64,000 nucleotides of DNA. Origin: Malus domestica. Its lineage: Eukaryota; Streptophyta; Magnoliopsida; Rosales; Rosaceae. A model generated the notes under the pieces. It saw only the letters and a program-made list of their open reading frames with translations. It was not told the origin of the DNA and ran no database searches. How positions within the stretch are numbered: the first letter of the stretch is position 1; each line of letters begins with the position of its first letter. Location: NCBI RefSeq assembly GCF_042453785.1, contig NC_091665.1, positions 9,371,501 through 9,435,500 on the forward strand, in the 5' to 3' direction. Shown here piece after piece: positions 1-12,335 of this stretch. The translations under genes were made by a program, and so were the position numbers.

Positions 1-92
1 GGAATTTTTCATGAAGGAGAAGGATGCCTTTATGATTCTACTCCATTATAATACTTATATCTTTTTCAAGATAAACAACAAAAATTAAAATA
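1..92. repeat. 90-bp direct repeat, copy 1 (copy 2 at 2979-3068)
   Basis: The first ~90 bases, from GGAATTTTTCATGAAGGAGA onward, recur almost unchanged at 2979-3068. The two copies bracket about 2.9 kb of non-coding DNA. No terminal inverted repeats or LTR termini were recognised in them. The left copy may begin before the window. Confidence 0.85.
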
Positions 93-358
93 ATTCATGC
101 TATTTTTGAAACGTAACTAAACTAATTCACACTATTTCTCAAACATAATTAAAATAAAGGAAAGTTAATAAAAAGGGTTTGAAAACTTAGAGTTTTAACG
201 ATAAGGACAAAATAAAAGGTAAAGTGAATAGTACCATGATTGACTTTTTAGTGTAAAAATGTGGTTTTTCGTTAAAGTGAATAGTACCGGAAACTTTTCG
301 TTAAAGTTCCCTTAATATAACTCCCACTATTTCTGAAACCACGGCAAACTAACTCATA

Positions 359-2240
359 CTGTGACAACCCGTTTCTAATTTTACGTTTTTATTAATTTTA
401 AAAGCGTGAATTGACGAAAATACTCTAAAGGCAAGCCATCGTCTAGAGAAGCGTATGACTTATTCTTTTGGCGTTTGCATAGTACTCGATGGTATGAACG
501 CATAGGCGAAGACCGTTTGCTAGTCCGGATTATAACGGTATAGTTACGGACGTTTGAAATTGGTTACTTACATTTTAGATTATAAATTATTTGAACTCCC
601 ACCATGTGGGAATGGTAACCAATCAGAAGTAAGGGACCGCTAAGTTAAAAGAAAGAGATGACCAATCAAAAAATGACGAGAAATGGAAGGAAGGTAGTTC
701 GGGGGAGGAAGTCCCCATCTAATGGGAGGCGGACGAACCAGAGAAGGAGGAGGTGAGTGGACCAATGGGAGGAAGAGAAGGGAAGAAAGGAGAGAGGAGT
801 GAGAGGCACGGGATCATGAACCCTTCCCTTTCAACCCGTGCACAACCCAGTTTCGACCCGGTTCCAAATCCGGCAAATTTCTGCCATTTTTCTCGTTGAT
901 CACCACCATCCATCACCTGCAAATCACTCATGTGGCCTCCCATCCACCATTTCAGCCCAAAAACAAAGAGTTTTGGTTCCAATTTCGTGAAGGCCGACGC
1001 ACGGCTTCGTGGGTACTAGGCGACGATCCACCCATTTCTAAAACTCTTCTCTGGAGGTCAGGAACAAAGCCCAAACAGTTTTAGGGGTCGTGGTGTTGCG
1101 GATTGATCGAATTAAAGGACATCCAAATTCTAGGGTTCCGACGAGTTCTTGGCGATTTGAAGCTCTTCCCGGCCAAATTGGACTTGGCCGCATGTATAAG
1201 ACTTGCTTTACTCACTGAGATCTTCATTTTTGTGAAGTTTGAGAATTTTTAGAAATAGTTGATTTTTCTGGCGAGTTGGGGCGGTCGACCGTCGGATACA
1301 GAAACGCGTGGGTCGAGGCATCCCCTGACCTTCCTAGGCTAAACTTCATACCCAATGCCATATGTGATGTCCGATTAACGAAATTCCATTGTTTTAGTAC
1401 AATTTCGCTAAGGTCCGTTACTTGGTCATTATAAGAATCGACAATCCAACTGTTGAATCGTCACCAAACTTTAGCTTATTATTCGTAATATTTGAGGACC
1501 TTAGGAACTTACAAATTGGGAATCCGACGTACGGATCTTCCCAAATTAGATTTGTAAATTTGTAAAATAAAACGTTGACCGCCACTTGAATTTGCAATTG
1601 GCGGAGATCCAACCGTTGGATCATAATAAAACTTTTGGATGATGTTCTAGAAGCATAATGTAGATATTTGGAAGTTATGGATCAAAAATACGAGGTACGG
1701 ATCTTCTGGATCGAGTTACGTAGGGTTGCGGACCCTACCGTCGACCATTGACCGACAGTTGACTTTTGGTCAATGGGTTTCGAATCGTTTTAGAATTTCC
1801 TTAGGGATGTGTTTTATGTAAGTTACATGTTCTATCGATAAGAATTCTGAGACGTTATTTGATAATTGTTCTAGACGACGATCGTTCGTGACACCTTGGT
1901 ATTCGTGCAAGCGAGTTGTAGCACGAACTCTAGGTGGGTAGTTCTTAAACAAGTGAGGTGTTTGGACTCGTACGTCGAAAAAGTACTATGAATTCTATGG
2001 AGGCACCACTCCCCCGAATCCCCGAAACTACTACGAAATAAGTGTTTTCACAAGTTATTTTAAATATTTAATTATATTACATTTAATTTCATAAATAAAT
2101 TTCCTTTAATTTTCGTAATTATATTGTCTAGGTACACCAAGCGGAGGAATTGTATATGGAGGACATGAAAAAACGCTTTACTCATCACGGTTGTTGGGAA
2201 ATTTGTAAAGGGTGGGTGTTATTTCAACATCCACCTCAAG
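359..2240. other. Non-coding region, possibly an old LTR-like sequence
   Basis: This stretch opens with CTGTGACAACCCGTTTC, very like the terminus TGTGACAACCC of the well-bounded solo LTR at 31351-33453. It ends near GTAAAGGGTGGGTGTTA. Between them no coding region could be recognised; the short ORFs have no family resemblance. No target duplication was found, so calling this a diverged LTR is an inference from the terminal motif only. Confidence 0.3.
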
Positions 2241-2978
2241 AAAGACTTGATCCTATCTAAAATTTGCACAACTAATTACATCCCGACACGTGACACTCGA
2301 AATCCTATTTCATGCTTCAAGGTTTTTTCAAATATCTTAATTTATTTTAGAAGAACCTGATTGGCAGAAATCAATTGAAAGTCTTTGAATTTGTAGAAGA
2401 AAGCCTCATCCACAATCTTTTACTTCCTTAGCTTCTGGCAAGAGCGTGCTGATAACGTGTTGTAGGCCTATTTTACTGAACTGTACAAAGGACAGAGAGG
2501 GAGAGGGGCCGGCGGCAATACAGAGAAAAGAGAAATGTAATTCAAAGTTGCATGTTGTATCATCCCCTTATACCTTTATTGATAGTAGTAGGATCGGTAG
2601 AATCCGTACCCTAATGGGATTACATCTCTAATAGGAATTAAACTACTAAAGAGAATATACAAGATACTCCTAGATACATTAGGATTTACACAATCACATT
2701 TCTAATCCGATAAGACTGCAATATTATTTTCTTTTTTCTGTTATTTTTTTTCTCTTTTACATTCTTTACTTTTGTTAGCATTAATTAGCTTCTTCATCTC
2801 TGGCATATATAAAGGGATGGAATCGATTGATGACTTCAGGAAAACATCATCATGACTATATTAAAACAAGGAATGAATCAAGCTACAAACAGGAAGGCCT
2901 TTATACTTTGTCGCGTTTATATGTATTCGCCCACACTAAACAGAATCCGTAAATTTCCTTGTTCGCGTTAACGTTTGG

Positions 2979-3068
2979 AATTTATCATGAAGGAGAAGGA
3001 TGCCTTTATGATTCTACTCCATTATAATACTTATATCTTTTTCATGATAAACAAAAAAATTAAAATTA
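2979..3068. repeat. 90-bp direct repeat, copy 2
   Basis: Near-identical to bases 1-90, with a few substitutions and a one-base difference in an A run. It lies just before the probable left part of the CACTA element. Confidence 0.85.
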
Positions 3069-3268
3069 TAGTAATTTCTTTTAGGGTTATAAAATTATAA
3101 AATTAATATTTTGTTTGTCGTGTTGGGTTATCGGGTCGTGTTTGGAATTGCCACGCTTTGCTTGCGCGACCAAAAATTGTTATGTGTCACACAATTATGT
3201 TTTAAAATGGTTTTTTAAATTTTTTTTCTTTTGTTTACAATTTATTATAAAATACATACATACCAAAT

Positions 3269-4481
3269 TTATTTGCAATGTAATTCACATACCAGTTTTT
3301 CCATCACTCTATATAATGCATTAACCATTTCATGTGTTTTACAAAAAATGTTACAAATATATTGCCTTAAATCTTCATCCGAACTATAATAACTTTCACT
3401 TTTATCGCTATCATCATTTTTAGTGTCCCATTCCTCATCATCGATAGGTACGTCACCATCGTCATTTGTGCTCACTGGACCATCGTATCGTGGAATATTA
3501 CTGAGGTCAATTGTGATCGACTGAATCGGTATTTCGATTGAAGATACTCCTTCTATCTGAAATGGTTCTTGGATAAAATTAGTATCTCGAAGTGTTTCCG
3601 CACCACTTTCCATCGAAGATTCAAGACGTTGGTCATCAACATTGTCGATGTCATAGTCAGTACGATCTTGTTTTGGTATAGCATACACATTCCTATGATC
3701 CATTTTATGAACAACTTTCCGACCCTTCTCAACTTTAGGGTCATCTAGATACACAATTTGTTTTGCCATGGTTGCTAAGATGTAAGGGTCGTCATCGTAC
3801 CAAGTTTTGATAGTGTTCAGTGATAGTAATCCATTATCTCTTTTCACACTTCCATGCCTATTTGGGTTTGTATCAAACCTTCGACACTTAAATGGGATCA
3901 CTTGTCATCGGTCTTTGTAAAGCAATTGCACGACACTAGTTAGTTTACCATAGAATTCAATGTCTGTACTTTCGCCTCCCCCGAGGACATGAACACCGTT
4001 GTTTTGCGTACACAACTTGTCATCTTGTGCACCTGCTAAGAACTTGACGCCGTTGACATGGCAACCCGAGTACAATTCAATGTGAATTGGTCCAAATGCG
4101 AAGTTATATAACTCTTCAGTGTACACGGGGGAATTCGATGCTTTCAGTTGATTCACCTAATATTAGACAAACATTTAAATTTGTTAGTTCAAGCAACTTA
4201 ATTGGTACAATATATATGTCCAATACAAAACACTTCAAACTTACATATTCGACAAACCATTGTGGAAACAATTCACGGTGTTTCTTGGCATACAAATGTG
4301 AAAGATGTGTCTGCTTCATCATATTTTCATGCTTGTCTAGGTATGACAGTGTCTCATCACAATTGTGGAATACAAACCAATGTGCTACCTCTATGTCCTT
4401 CTTGGAAAATGACTCACCACAAATCGGATCTTCGAATGATCGAGCAATTTGGGCAAAAACTGAAAGTTTCTCCTTTCTCAC
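3269..4481 (-). pseudogene. C-terminal part of CACTA transposase ORF (broken)
   Basis: Three minus-strand ORFs (4481-4116, 4156-3905, 3901-3269) follow the TNP2 region in the order usual for plant CACTA elements. The last contains a segment with WYDDDPYILATMAKQIVYL, the type seen in the DUF4216-like region of these transposases, and then a long acidic tail. The frame changes near 4150 and 3903. They could be separated by small introns, but no consistent splice sites were established, so I read them as broken coding sequence. The exact domain assignment is from memory of the family. Confidence 0.65.
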
Positions 4482-4856
4482 ATCCTGTCATTATTGCGAG
4501 GAAGATGATTGAAAGTTGTCTCAACATCCTTTAAATACATTCCACAAAATGTAAGCGCCTCATATGCCACCCAAGCTTGTATAATGGATCATTTGGGCTT
4601 CGCTTTGTTTCGTACACTTTTCTTCATGTCTCCGAGAAGCCTGCTAAAAGAAAATGATATGATACACATATTACTAATCGTAATATATTTAATATTGATT
4701 AATAAAAAAGATGAGGAATATATACTTTTCTATTGGATACATCCATCGAAAGTTGACTGGTCCAGTAAGCAATGCCTCCACTGGTACGTGAACCATCACG
4801 TGTATCATACTTGTGAAGAAAGCTGGAGGAAATATCATCTCAAACTTGCATAAAAC

Positions 4857-6766
4857 TTACACAATGTCATGGTGCAACTGATTAACGTTCGTTTTTCGCA
4901 ACGTTCTTGACGTCAATTGCGCAAAAAAACTGGACAACAACATGATTGGTTTCACCACATCGGCTGGAAAAAGATGTTGAATACCCATGGGAAGTAAGCG
5001 TTGCAGAACCACATGGCAGTCATGACTCTTTAGGCCAGCTAATTTACCCCTGTCAACCTTCACGTAACACGCGATATTTGAAGCATACCCATCGGGAAAC
5101 TTTACAGACGATAAAAACTTTAAAAATTCTTTCTTGTCATTCGGTTTCACTGAACAAAATGCAAGATCCCTTCTGGCTTTATCATTGTCCCTATTCATCC
5201 ATAAACCTCATCGTATTCCCATTCGTTCCAAATCAAGACAAGCTTTGATCGTGTCTTTTGTCTTACCATCAATATCTGGAATTGTGCCGACCAATGTGTC
5301 AAATACATTTTTCTCAACATGCATAACATCGAGGATGTGTCTCAATTTTAGTTTGGACCAACATAAGAGCTCAAAAAACATAGACTTGTGCATCCAGTTC
5401 ATATGTGTAGAAGGTCTTGTCCTACTGACATTGGTCCCGAAATGAGCAAAATCCAAACGGTTAAGCTGTTCCAAAATCTGAGCACCTGACCATTCTCCGG
5501 GCTTGAGGCGATGCTCTTTCTCCCCGTGAAACTCTTTATCCTTCTCTCGCCACTCATGGTCCCAATGCAACCATCTTCGCTGACCAAGGTAACAAACTTT
5601 TCCGGCGTGCCAACTAGATGTTATGTTTTCCCTACATACAGGGCATGCCATATAAGCCCTAGTGCTCCACCCGGAAACCATTGCATATGCGGGAAAATCG
5701 TTTACAGTCCACATCACTGCAGCCCGCAAAGTGAACATCATGCTAGTACATTTATCATATGTGCGCACATCGTGTGTAAATAAATCTTTTAGCTCATCCA
5801 CCAACGACCATAAGTATACATCGATTGACCTACCAGAATCCTCAGTTATCAATAGAGTTATCATCATATATTCTTTTTTCATACATTTCCATGGCGGAAA
5901 ATTATACGGAAATACGAAAAATCAGCCAAGTACTGCGGTGTTGGTTTAAAACCCCAAACAGATTAAATCTGTCAGTGGCAAGTCCTAATCTAACGCTACG
6001 AGAATCAACAGCAAGCTTAGGGAATGTTCGATCAAACTTTTTCCAGGCCTCCCTATCTGCAGGATGCCGCATCACATCGTTGTCTACCTGTTTTTCCTTA
6101 AGCCATTTCATGTCTGTGGCAGTATGCGTCGACATATACAATCGCTGCAACCTAGGTTTCAAGGGCAGATAACGCATAACTTTTTGTGGGATCTTAGTCA
6201 TTCTATTCTGAGATGTCATTTTGAACCTCTACTCATTGCATACAGGGCATTTATCCAATGCTTTATTCTCTTTGTAGAATAAAATACAATTGTTTTTACA
6301 AGTGTGAATTTTTTTATAACCCAGTCCAAGACCATTCAACACCTTTTGCGCGTGTCTATGGTGTTTCAGCAGACAATTGTCCATCGGAAGCATTCTCTTG
6401 AAAACCCCCCAAAAAGTAATCAAAACACTAGTTCGACATACGATACTTTATTTTTCCATGCATTAGTTCCACAATGGTCGTGAGAACGGAAAAGCTCTCG
6501 CACCCCGGGTATAACTCTTGGTTGGCATTTTTTAATAGTTTTTCATATTGTTCAAACTTTGCACTGTCCATTGGCGTAGGCACGTCATCTTCCCCTTCCT
6601 GATTGGTGTTTGTCGATGCAAATGGAAAAGCATCATTTATAATATCCATGACTTGTTCATTAGGATCCACAATAGGTTCAACATTATCCACTCTTGTGGT
6701 GTTTGAAGACAAAGCATTGTCCAATTGTTTCCCATGAAGGTTCCAAGTATTATATGTCTCAATCAT
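4857..6766 (-). pseudogene. TNP2-like En/Spm transposase, frameshifted
   Basis: Minus-strand ORFs at 6766-6428, 6423-6229, 6219-5902, 5882-5208 and 5198-4857 read in order as one plant TNP2-type transposase. Recognisable pieces are a cysteine motif region (HTCKNNCILFYK...CPVC), the segment with PLKPRLQRLYMS and HPADREAWKKFD, the core with FPAYAMVSGWSTRAYMACPVC, the IHAxxxxEKN-like block LRHILDVMHVEKNVFDTL, and the RLLPMGIQHLFP region matching the following DUF4218-type domain. Each piece starts in a new frame or after a stop, so no full transposase can be made. Its function would be cut-and-paste excision of CACTA elements in the nucleus. Confidence 0.85.
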
Positions 6767-7859
6767 TCAATTCCTTACTAAATGAAATCAAACATTTTCA
6801 ATTGTCTCCTTTACTTGTTGTTACACCTCCTACAAGGACACTAGATTCTAGTTGCACCCGGGTTGTGTGTACGTGCAAAGTCAATAAAATCCTTGATTCC
6901 ATCCAAGTATTCGTCCGCGCATCTATTCAGGTTCTGTATCCATATCCTATCCATAATTCTTGGAACCACAATAACAATACAACAATCACAACAACTTCAT
7001 GCAAAATGATAATGTCACCTTATGCCTCTGGTAAGGGCCCTATCCCATTCGAGAATGTATAGTCATGTCACGTAATTTACGGCTACATCAGATTAGATTT
7101 CGACGTGGATGAATTTCGGCAGCATCTCGATACAGTTCTTCAGGTGTACAACCTGAAGAACGTACAGAGATGACACCGAAATCTCCACAATCAAAACCTA
7201 ATCCTTACACCATAAACTGCGCGTCATAACTGTGCATTCACAAACTGTCCAAATAATGAGACAATTCAAGAATTAATTGAACTGCAGTCACGCTTTCGCA
7301 TCCATGCGCGAAATCCAACTAATCCTCAAACGAGAAACTAAGTTTTACCAAAAATAAAAAAAAGTACGAAGTTAAGTTCAATTAACTCTATACATCAAAA
7401 CACATATTTGTACGTCACGTACAAATTTAACAACATAATATAAATATAATTTCACAACACAATATAAACAATACAAACTAAGTTCAACATCATTTAATTA
7501 GTTTTATATGTTTAAAAAATAAAACGAAGAAAATACCTTTTCAATCGTTCTCCACCAATCGCTAATCACACACAATATCCATATAGACAACGAAATTAAT
7601 GGCGTTAGTATGAATTTACATTAATACTTTACCGTAACGACAAAAAAAGCTTACCAGACACACCGAGATAGCTCGATCAACCAAAAGAAGAAAATGGAGG
7701 GAGTATTAGATGATAAAATTGAGAGAAAATGAAAATGACGGATGATGGATTGAGCAAAATCGAAGGGATGAGTATAGAGGCACAATCTGCAATTTTTTTT
7801 GCAGTTTGCCTCTGCACATGGCTAAATCCAAATTAAAAAGTTCACTTTTGGACAAACGA

Positions 7860-8990
7860 TTTTGCGTGACGAATACCTGTTTCGTTGCGCGAACACCATT
7901 GCGCAACGAAGATGGTGTTAGTCGCACAAATGACATTTGCGCGATGAAAAATTAAGTATTCGTCGCGCAAGTTTACTATTTATTTATTTTATGTCCTTCA
8001 CTTTACAATTTATTCTTTTCAACACAATGCGCGATGAATGAATGTATCGTCACGCGATGCATAGTTTTTAATTTTTTTTCTATTTTATTTTTTATTTGTA
8101 TATATTCTAAAATTTTATTTTATTATAAATAAAAAACTCAAACCTAATTAAACATTAAATTAATTAACAAAACTAATTTACTATCCCAAATAGAAATGAT
8201 AATTAATGCAAATATTAATACTCATCCACATAACATATATTTATTCATTAAATTAAATATAAAGTCCACAAAATCCTATTAAAAAAAATAAAAAAAAACA
8301 ACCCTCATCAACTTTAATCCTCTGCCTGCAACACATCAAACTTCCACTGCCAAAAACTTTGCTTGAAAATCCCATCCACATAAATCCATTGCTTCACATC
8401 AGTTTCATCAACATCCCAATGAACCTACATTAATGCATGTAACAACAAATTAGTAATTTAAAAAATATTATGTTTTAACAAAAATAATTGTTCATTATTC
8501 ACCAAACCTACCGATAACTCTCCCAGCATGGATTTCTTCAACTCCTCAGGGACTTTTTTCCAAGACTCAAACTCTGCAGAACAATCCCTCCGCACCAAAT
8601 TCCCAATGTCATGCTTAAATTCGGTGTACGCCTCATCCAAATTTTTGCCTTCAAAGTATGGCACTTGCTTTCGTCGATACCTCTCTATTTGCACTACAAG
8701 TTTTTTTTTTTTTTGCCAGAACCTTCTCCAAAATCGATCATCATTTTTTAAACAAAAAAGTTTTTGAAAACTAGGGCTCTGAAACTGTGTTTATATAGCA
8801 CTAGGACACCTTTGCGCGACGAAAATATTCGTCGCGCAAGATGCGTCATCAATGCGCAATTAATTGGAAGGTTTGAGCGCATGCTGACCGTACTTTGCGC
8901 GACAAATACATGTGTTCATTGCGCAAAGATTCTTTACGCGACGAAACTATTGTCACTTAGAATATTGCGCGACGAATAAAATATTAATAA
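7860..8990. repeat. CACTA subterminal repeat cluster
   Basis: Multiple copies in both orientations of a motif near TTGCGCGACGAA occur here (for example around 7862, 7920, 7965, 8030, 8815, 8840, 8900, 8940, 8965). Such arrays in CACTA elements are the transposase-binding sites. The motif is seen directly; the binding role is family knowledge. Confidence 0.8.
8458..8694 (-). CDS. Plant En/Spm-type accessory transposase ORF (fragment)
   Basis: This 78-residue minus-strand ORF contains AEFESWKKVPEELKKSML, the W-x(2)-VP-x(3)-K pattern common in plant Ptta/En/Spm transposase-associated ORFs. A partial copy of its N-terminal region is repeated at about 12220-12335. It is related to the ORF at 9562-9768 (AEWRSWEDVPGNVKKTVM), so the element has two diverged copies of the same module. 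It is probably one exon of a larger element gene; splice sites were not resolved. Confidence 0.55.
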   Translation of the reverse strand: MQIERYRRKQVPYFEGKNLDEAYTEFKHDIGNLVRRDCSAEFESWKKVPEELKKSMLGELSVGLVNNEQLFLLKHNIF

Positions 8991-9561
8991 TTTTTAGAAT
9001 AAATATTTAAGGTATTATATTTAATACCTTAAATATATATTCTAAAAATAATTAATAGTTTAAATATTTATTCTATAAATAATTAATACCTGAAATATTA
9101 TTCTATAAATAATTAATGCCTTCAATATTTAGTCTATATATAATTAATTACTTAATTCATACAATTATTTTCAGCATAAGTACGATATTCATTGAAGATT
9201 GTAAACACATATAAACCGAGGATAAAAAAATTGTGAAGAATAATTGAAACCAACATAAATTGAAACCTAATTAAGTCCAAATACATAATTGAAACATAAT
9301 TAAGTCTGAATACGTAACATAAAAAAACACCTTAAATTTAAATATTGTCATACAAAACATAAATTTAAAACTACTATTTGGATGATCTTGGTCCATTCCA
9401 CAAGACTTGATAACATAATCGGTTGTAACCTCCCTCCAACGCATTATCCATCAACTTCATCAACTGTTCGTTCGTATCATCATCAAGAGTATACTTACAC
9501 TGTTACACATATATGCAAATAATTAATTTCAACATATAATTAACAATCATAAGCTTAACTA

Positions 9562-9768
9562 TTAATCCATCAAGAATAATATACTCACTAATACTTCATC
9601 CATCACAGTCTTCTTCACATTCCCAGGTACATCTTCCCAAGAACGCCACTCAGCAGTGAGACAATTATTCCCCATGGCTACAGTGATCGCATGCACAAAC
9701 TCAAAATGATCCCTCAAATCATGCGGGTTGGCATCACGTACAGTCTCACCCTTGTTCTTATCCGCCAT
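9562..9768 (-). CDS. Plant En/Spm-type accessory transposase ORF (fragment)
   Basis: A 68-residue minus-strand ORF, nearest to the CACTA 5' terminus, starting MADKNKGETVRD. Its segment AEWRSWEDVPGNVKKTVMDE parallels the 8458-8694 ORF. It is likely the first exon of the element's transcript. A GT donor could lie near its end, but the following exon was not resolved. The product is presumably DNA-binding; this is inference. Confidence 0.5.
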   Translation of the reverse strand: MADKNKGETVRDANPHDLRDHFEFVHAITVAMGNNCLTAEWRSWEDVPGNVKKTVMDEVLVSILFLMD

Positions 9769-10240
9769 CTTAGCACGAAAAGAATTTTGAAGAATTTGGA
9801 TAATAAAATTGTGAAGAATTAGGATAGCAGAAATGAATATTTATAGGTGGGTTAGGACCTTTCCACGACGAATCATTTGTCACGCAAACACCTGTATTAA
9901 ATGCGGTATTAATTCCTCAGATTCACCTGTAGTAAATGGTCAAAACTGACAGGAACTTGCAGGATGAATTATTGGTCGCGCAAATTCTCCATTTCGTCGC
10001 GCAAGTTTTTCATGCCACCCCACATTTTCTTCCCCACTTTACGCGACGCCAAAGATTATTCGTCGCGCGAAGTGTCCTTGAGCGACGAAACTCTTCGTTG
10101 CGCAATTTTTTGAGATTATTCGTCTCGCGAAGTGTTCTTGCGCAACGAAACTATTCGTCGCTCTATTTTGCACGACAAAGTTTATTTTTCGTAGCTCAAG
10201 TACATCTGGCACAACGAAATATCATTCGTCACGCAAGCTA

Positions 10241-10255
10241 TTTTTTCTACTAGTG
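10241..10255 (-). repeat. CACTA terminal inverted repeat (right end)
   Basis: TTTTTTCTACTAGTG, the reverse complement of CACTAGTAGAAAAAA, immediately follows the subterminal repeats and marks the edge of the transposon. Confidence 0.85.
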
Positions 10256-10835
10256 AAAGTGAGGAATGCCTAACAAAGGCAGCCCAAGATAAGGGAGAGA
10301 GAGATGGAGGCTAAGAAATGGTTTTGGTGGGTAGAGAAAATGAGAGGAGGGAGAGAGATGGAGATTTAGGATTTCAACATTGAGGCTTAAATGAGAAGAA
10401 CCCAACTGAGCACAAGAGAAATTAGAGAAAGGAAAGCAAAAGGATTGAGGATAAAAAAAACCCACACCTATGTCGGTTGATTCTTTGTTGATCTATTTTG
10501 AAGGCTAGGAAAAAATGGATTACCTTCCTAGCTTTAACTCTCATGGAAAATTTACATACCATTTGTAAATTTCTATTATTTAGTATTTAGAAAATTTGTC
10601 TATAACTCTCCAATAGCCGATCTTTCCTTCCTTTACTAAAATCCTAGATCTAAAAAATTCATAGTCGCCAGCCTCAAGCTCTGGATTGGGGCCGATGACA
10701 GCCTCTCTCCCCATTTTCTTAGCCTTGTTCTTTTCTCTTCATATGAATTGTTGCAAATCTATTACTCAATTAATATTTCTCGTCCATAAGTGTCTTCTTA
10801 GTTTGTAGGTCTTTCCTGATGAGTATTTTGATGAT

Positions 10836-11160
10836 GATGAGCACAAAATACATGGGATATACACTAGTTAATTCCTTGTCAGTTTCTCTTTAGAGTTGGC
10901 ACTGATCGTTGTCAAAGATTGTCCTCGTGTTCGTTATATTGAATTTTTTTTCTGTAGAATCTTTCAAGTTCTGAACTGCAAAGTGTTTAAGTTTTTCATT
11001 AGGAATTGAGTTTCTTTGGCTTTGGAGTGCCTTCTCAATCTATTGAGTTTTGGTGTGGATGATTTTAATATTTGGATGCTTTCATTTGCTTGTTTTAAGA
11101 CATGTCTCACCCACTAATACGGTAACAACTAATTGGATCATGTTGGCTATTTATTGTTTT
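10836..11160. repeat. Host segment A, copy 1
   Basis: About 320 bp, from CATGGGATATACACTAGTTA to GGCTATTTATTGTTTTGTTTTAA, recurs at 12336-12640. The right copy has a ~25-bp internal deletion (TCTGTAGAATCTTTCAAGTTC region) and scattered substitutions. The segment is non-coding. 10256-10835 before it holds no recognisable gene. Confidence 0.9.
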
Positions 11161-12335
11161 GTTTTAAAAAATAAAACGAAGAAAATACATTTTCAATCGT
11201 TCTCCATCAATCGCTAATCACACACAATATCCCTATAGACAACGAAATTAATGGCGTTAGTATGAATTTACATTAATACTTTACCGTAACGACAAAAAAA
11301 GCTTACCAAACACACCGAGATAGCTCGATCAACCAAAAGAAGAAAATGGAGGGAGTATTAGATGATGAAATTGAGAGAAAATGAAAATGACGGATGATGG
11401 ATTGAGCAAAATCGAAGGGATGAGTACAGAGGCACAATCTGCAATTTTTTTTGCAGTTTGCCTCTACACATGGTTGAATCTGGATTAAAAAGTTCACTTT
11501 TGGACAAACGATTTTGCTAACGAATACCTGTTTCGTTGCGCAAACACCATTGTGTGACGAAGATGGTGTTAGTCGCGCAAATGACATTTGCGCGACAAAA
11601 AATTAAGTATTCGTCGCGCAAGTTTACTATTTATTTATTTTATGTCCTTTACGTCATTTGCGCGACGAAAAATTAAGTATTCGTCGCGCAAGTTTACTAT
11701 TTATTTATTTTATGTCCTTTACTTTACAATTTATTCTTTTCGACACATTGCGCGACGAATGAATGTATCGTCGCGCAATGCATAGTTTTTAATTTTTTTT
11801 TTCTATTTAATTTTTATTTGTATATATTGTAAAATTTTATTTTATTATAAATAAAAAACTCAAACCTAATTAAACATTAAATTAATTAACAAAACTAATT
11901 TACTATCCCAAATAGAAATTATAATTAATGCAAATATTAATACTCATCCACATAACATATATTTATTCATTAAATTAAATATAAAGTCCACAAAATCCTA
12001 TTAAAAAAAAAACAACACTCATCAACTTTAATCCTCCGCCCGCAACACATCAAACTTCCACTGCCGAAAACTTTTCTTGAAAATCCCATCCACATAAATT
12101 CGTTGCTTCTCATCAGTTTCATCAACATCCCAATGAACCTACATTAATGCATGTAACAACAAATTAGTAATTTAAAAAATATTATGTTTTAACAAAAATA
12201 ATTGTTCATTATTCACCAAACCTACCGATAACTCTCCCAGCATGGACTTCTTCAACTCCTCAGGGACTTTTTTCCAAGACTCAAACTCGGCAGAACAATC
12301 CCTCCGCACCAAATTCCCATTGTCATGCTTAAAAT
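11161..12335. mobile_element. Internal CACTA fragment, second copy
   Basis: This segment repeats 7509-8640 of the CACTA element at high identity, including GCGCGACGAA repeats and part of the 8458-8694 ORF. It contains one extra local duplication (about 11583-11650 repeated at 11655-11720). It has no CACTA terminus on either side and is bounded exactly by the two copies of host segment A. It therefore did not arrive as an ordinary transposon insertion. Confidence 0.85.

Larger units (their letters stand above)
3100..10255 (-). mobile_element. En/Spm (CACTA) DNA transposon, degenerate
   Basis: The right end is seen directly: reading leftward from 10255 the sequence starts CACTAGTAGAAAAAA, a typical CACTA terminus. 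It is followed by many GCGCGACGAA/TTCGTCGCGC subterminal repeats up to about 7860. The minus strand then encodes two short plant En/Spm-type ORFs (9562-9768, 8458-8694), a TNP2-like transposase (6766 to 4857) and a C-terminal acidic region (to 3269). The left terminus was not found. A lone GCGCGAC at about 3162 suggests the end lies near 3100, but no CACTA motif was identified there, so the left boundary is approximate. Frame breaks make the element non-autonomous. Confidence 0.85.

Noticed and set aside
719..1084. Overlapping short ORFs on both strands near 0.7-1.1 kb
   Set aside because: No motif, no start context and no family resemblance; they overlap antisense in a purine-rich stretch.
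2933..2937. CACTA in CCCACACTAAACAG as the left end of the CACTA element
   Set aside because: It lacks the GTAGAAAAA continuation seen at the right end and has no subterminal repeats after it.
7860..11780. GCGCGACGAA repeats as a possible CRISPR-like or satellite array
   Set aside because: Spacing is irregular, orientation is mixed, and the motif sits next to a CACTA terminus. These are transposon subterminal repeats in a plant genome.
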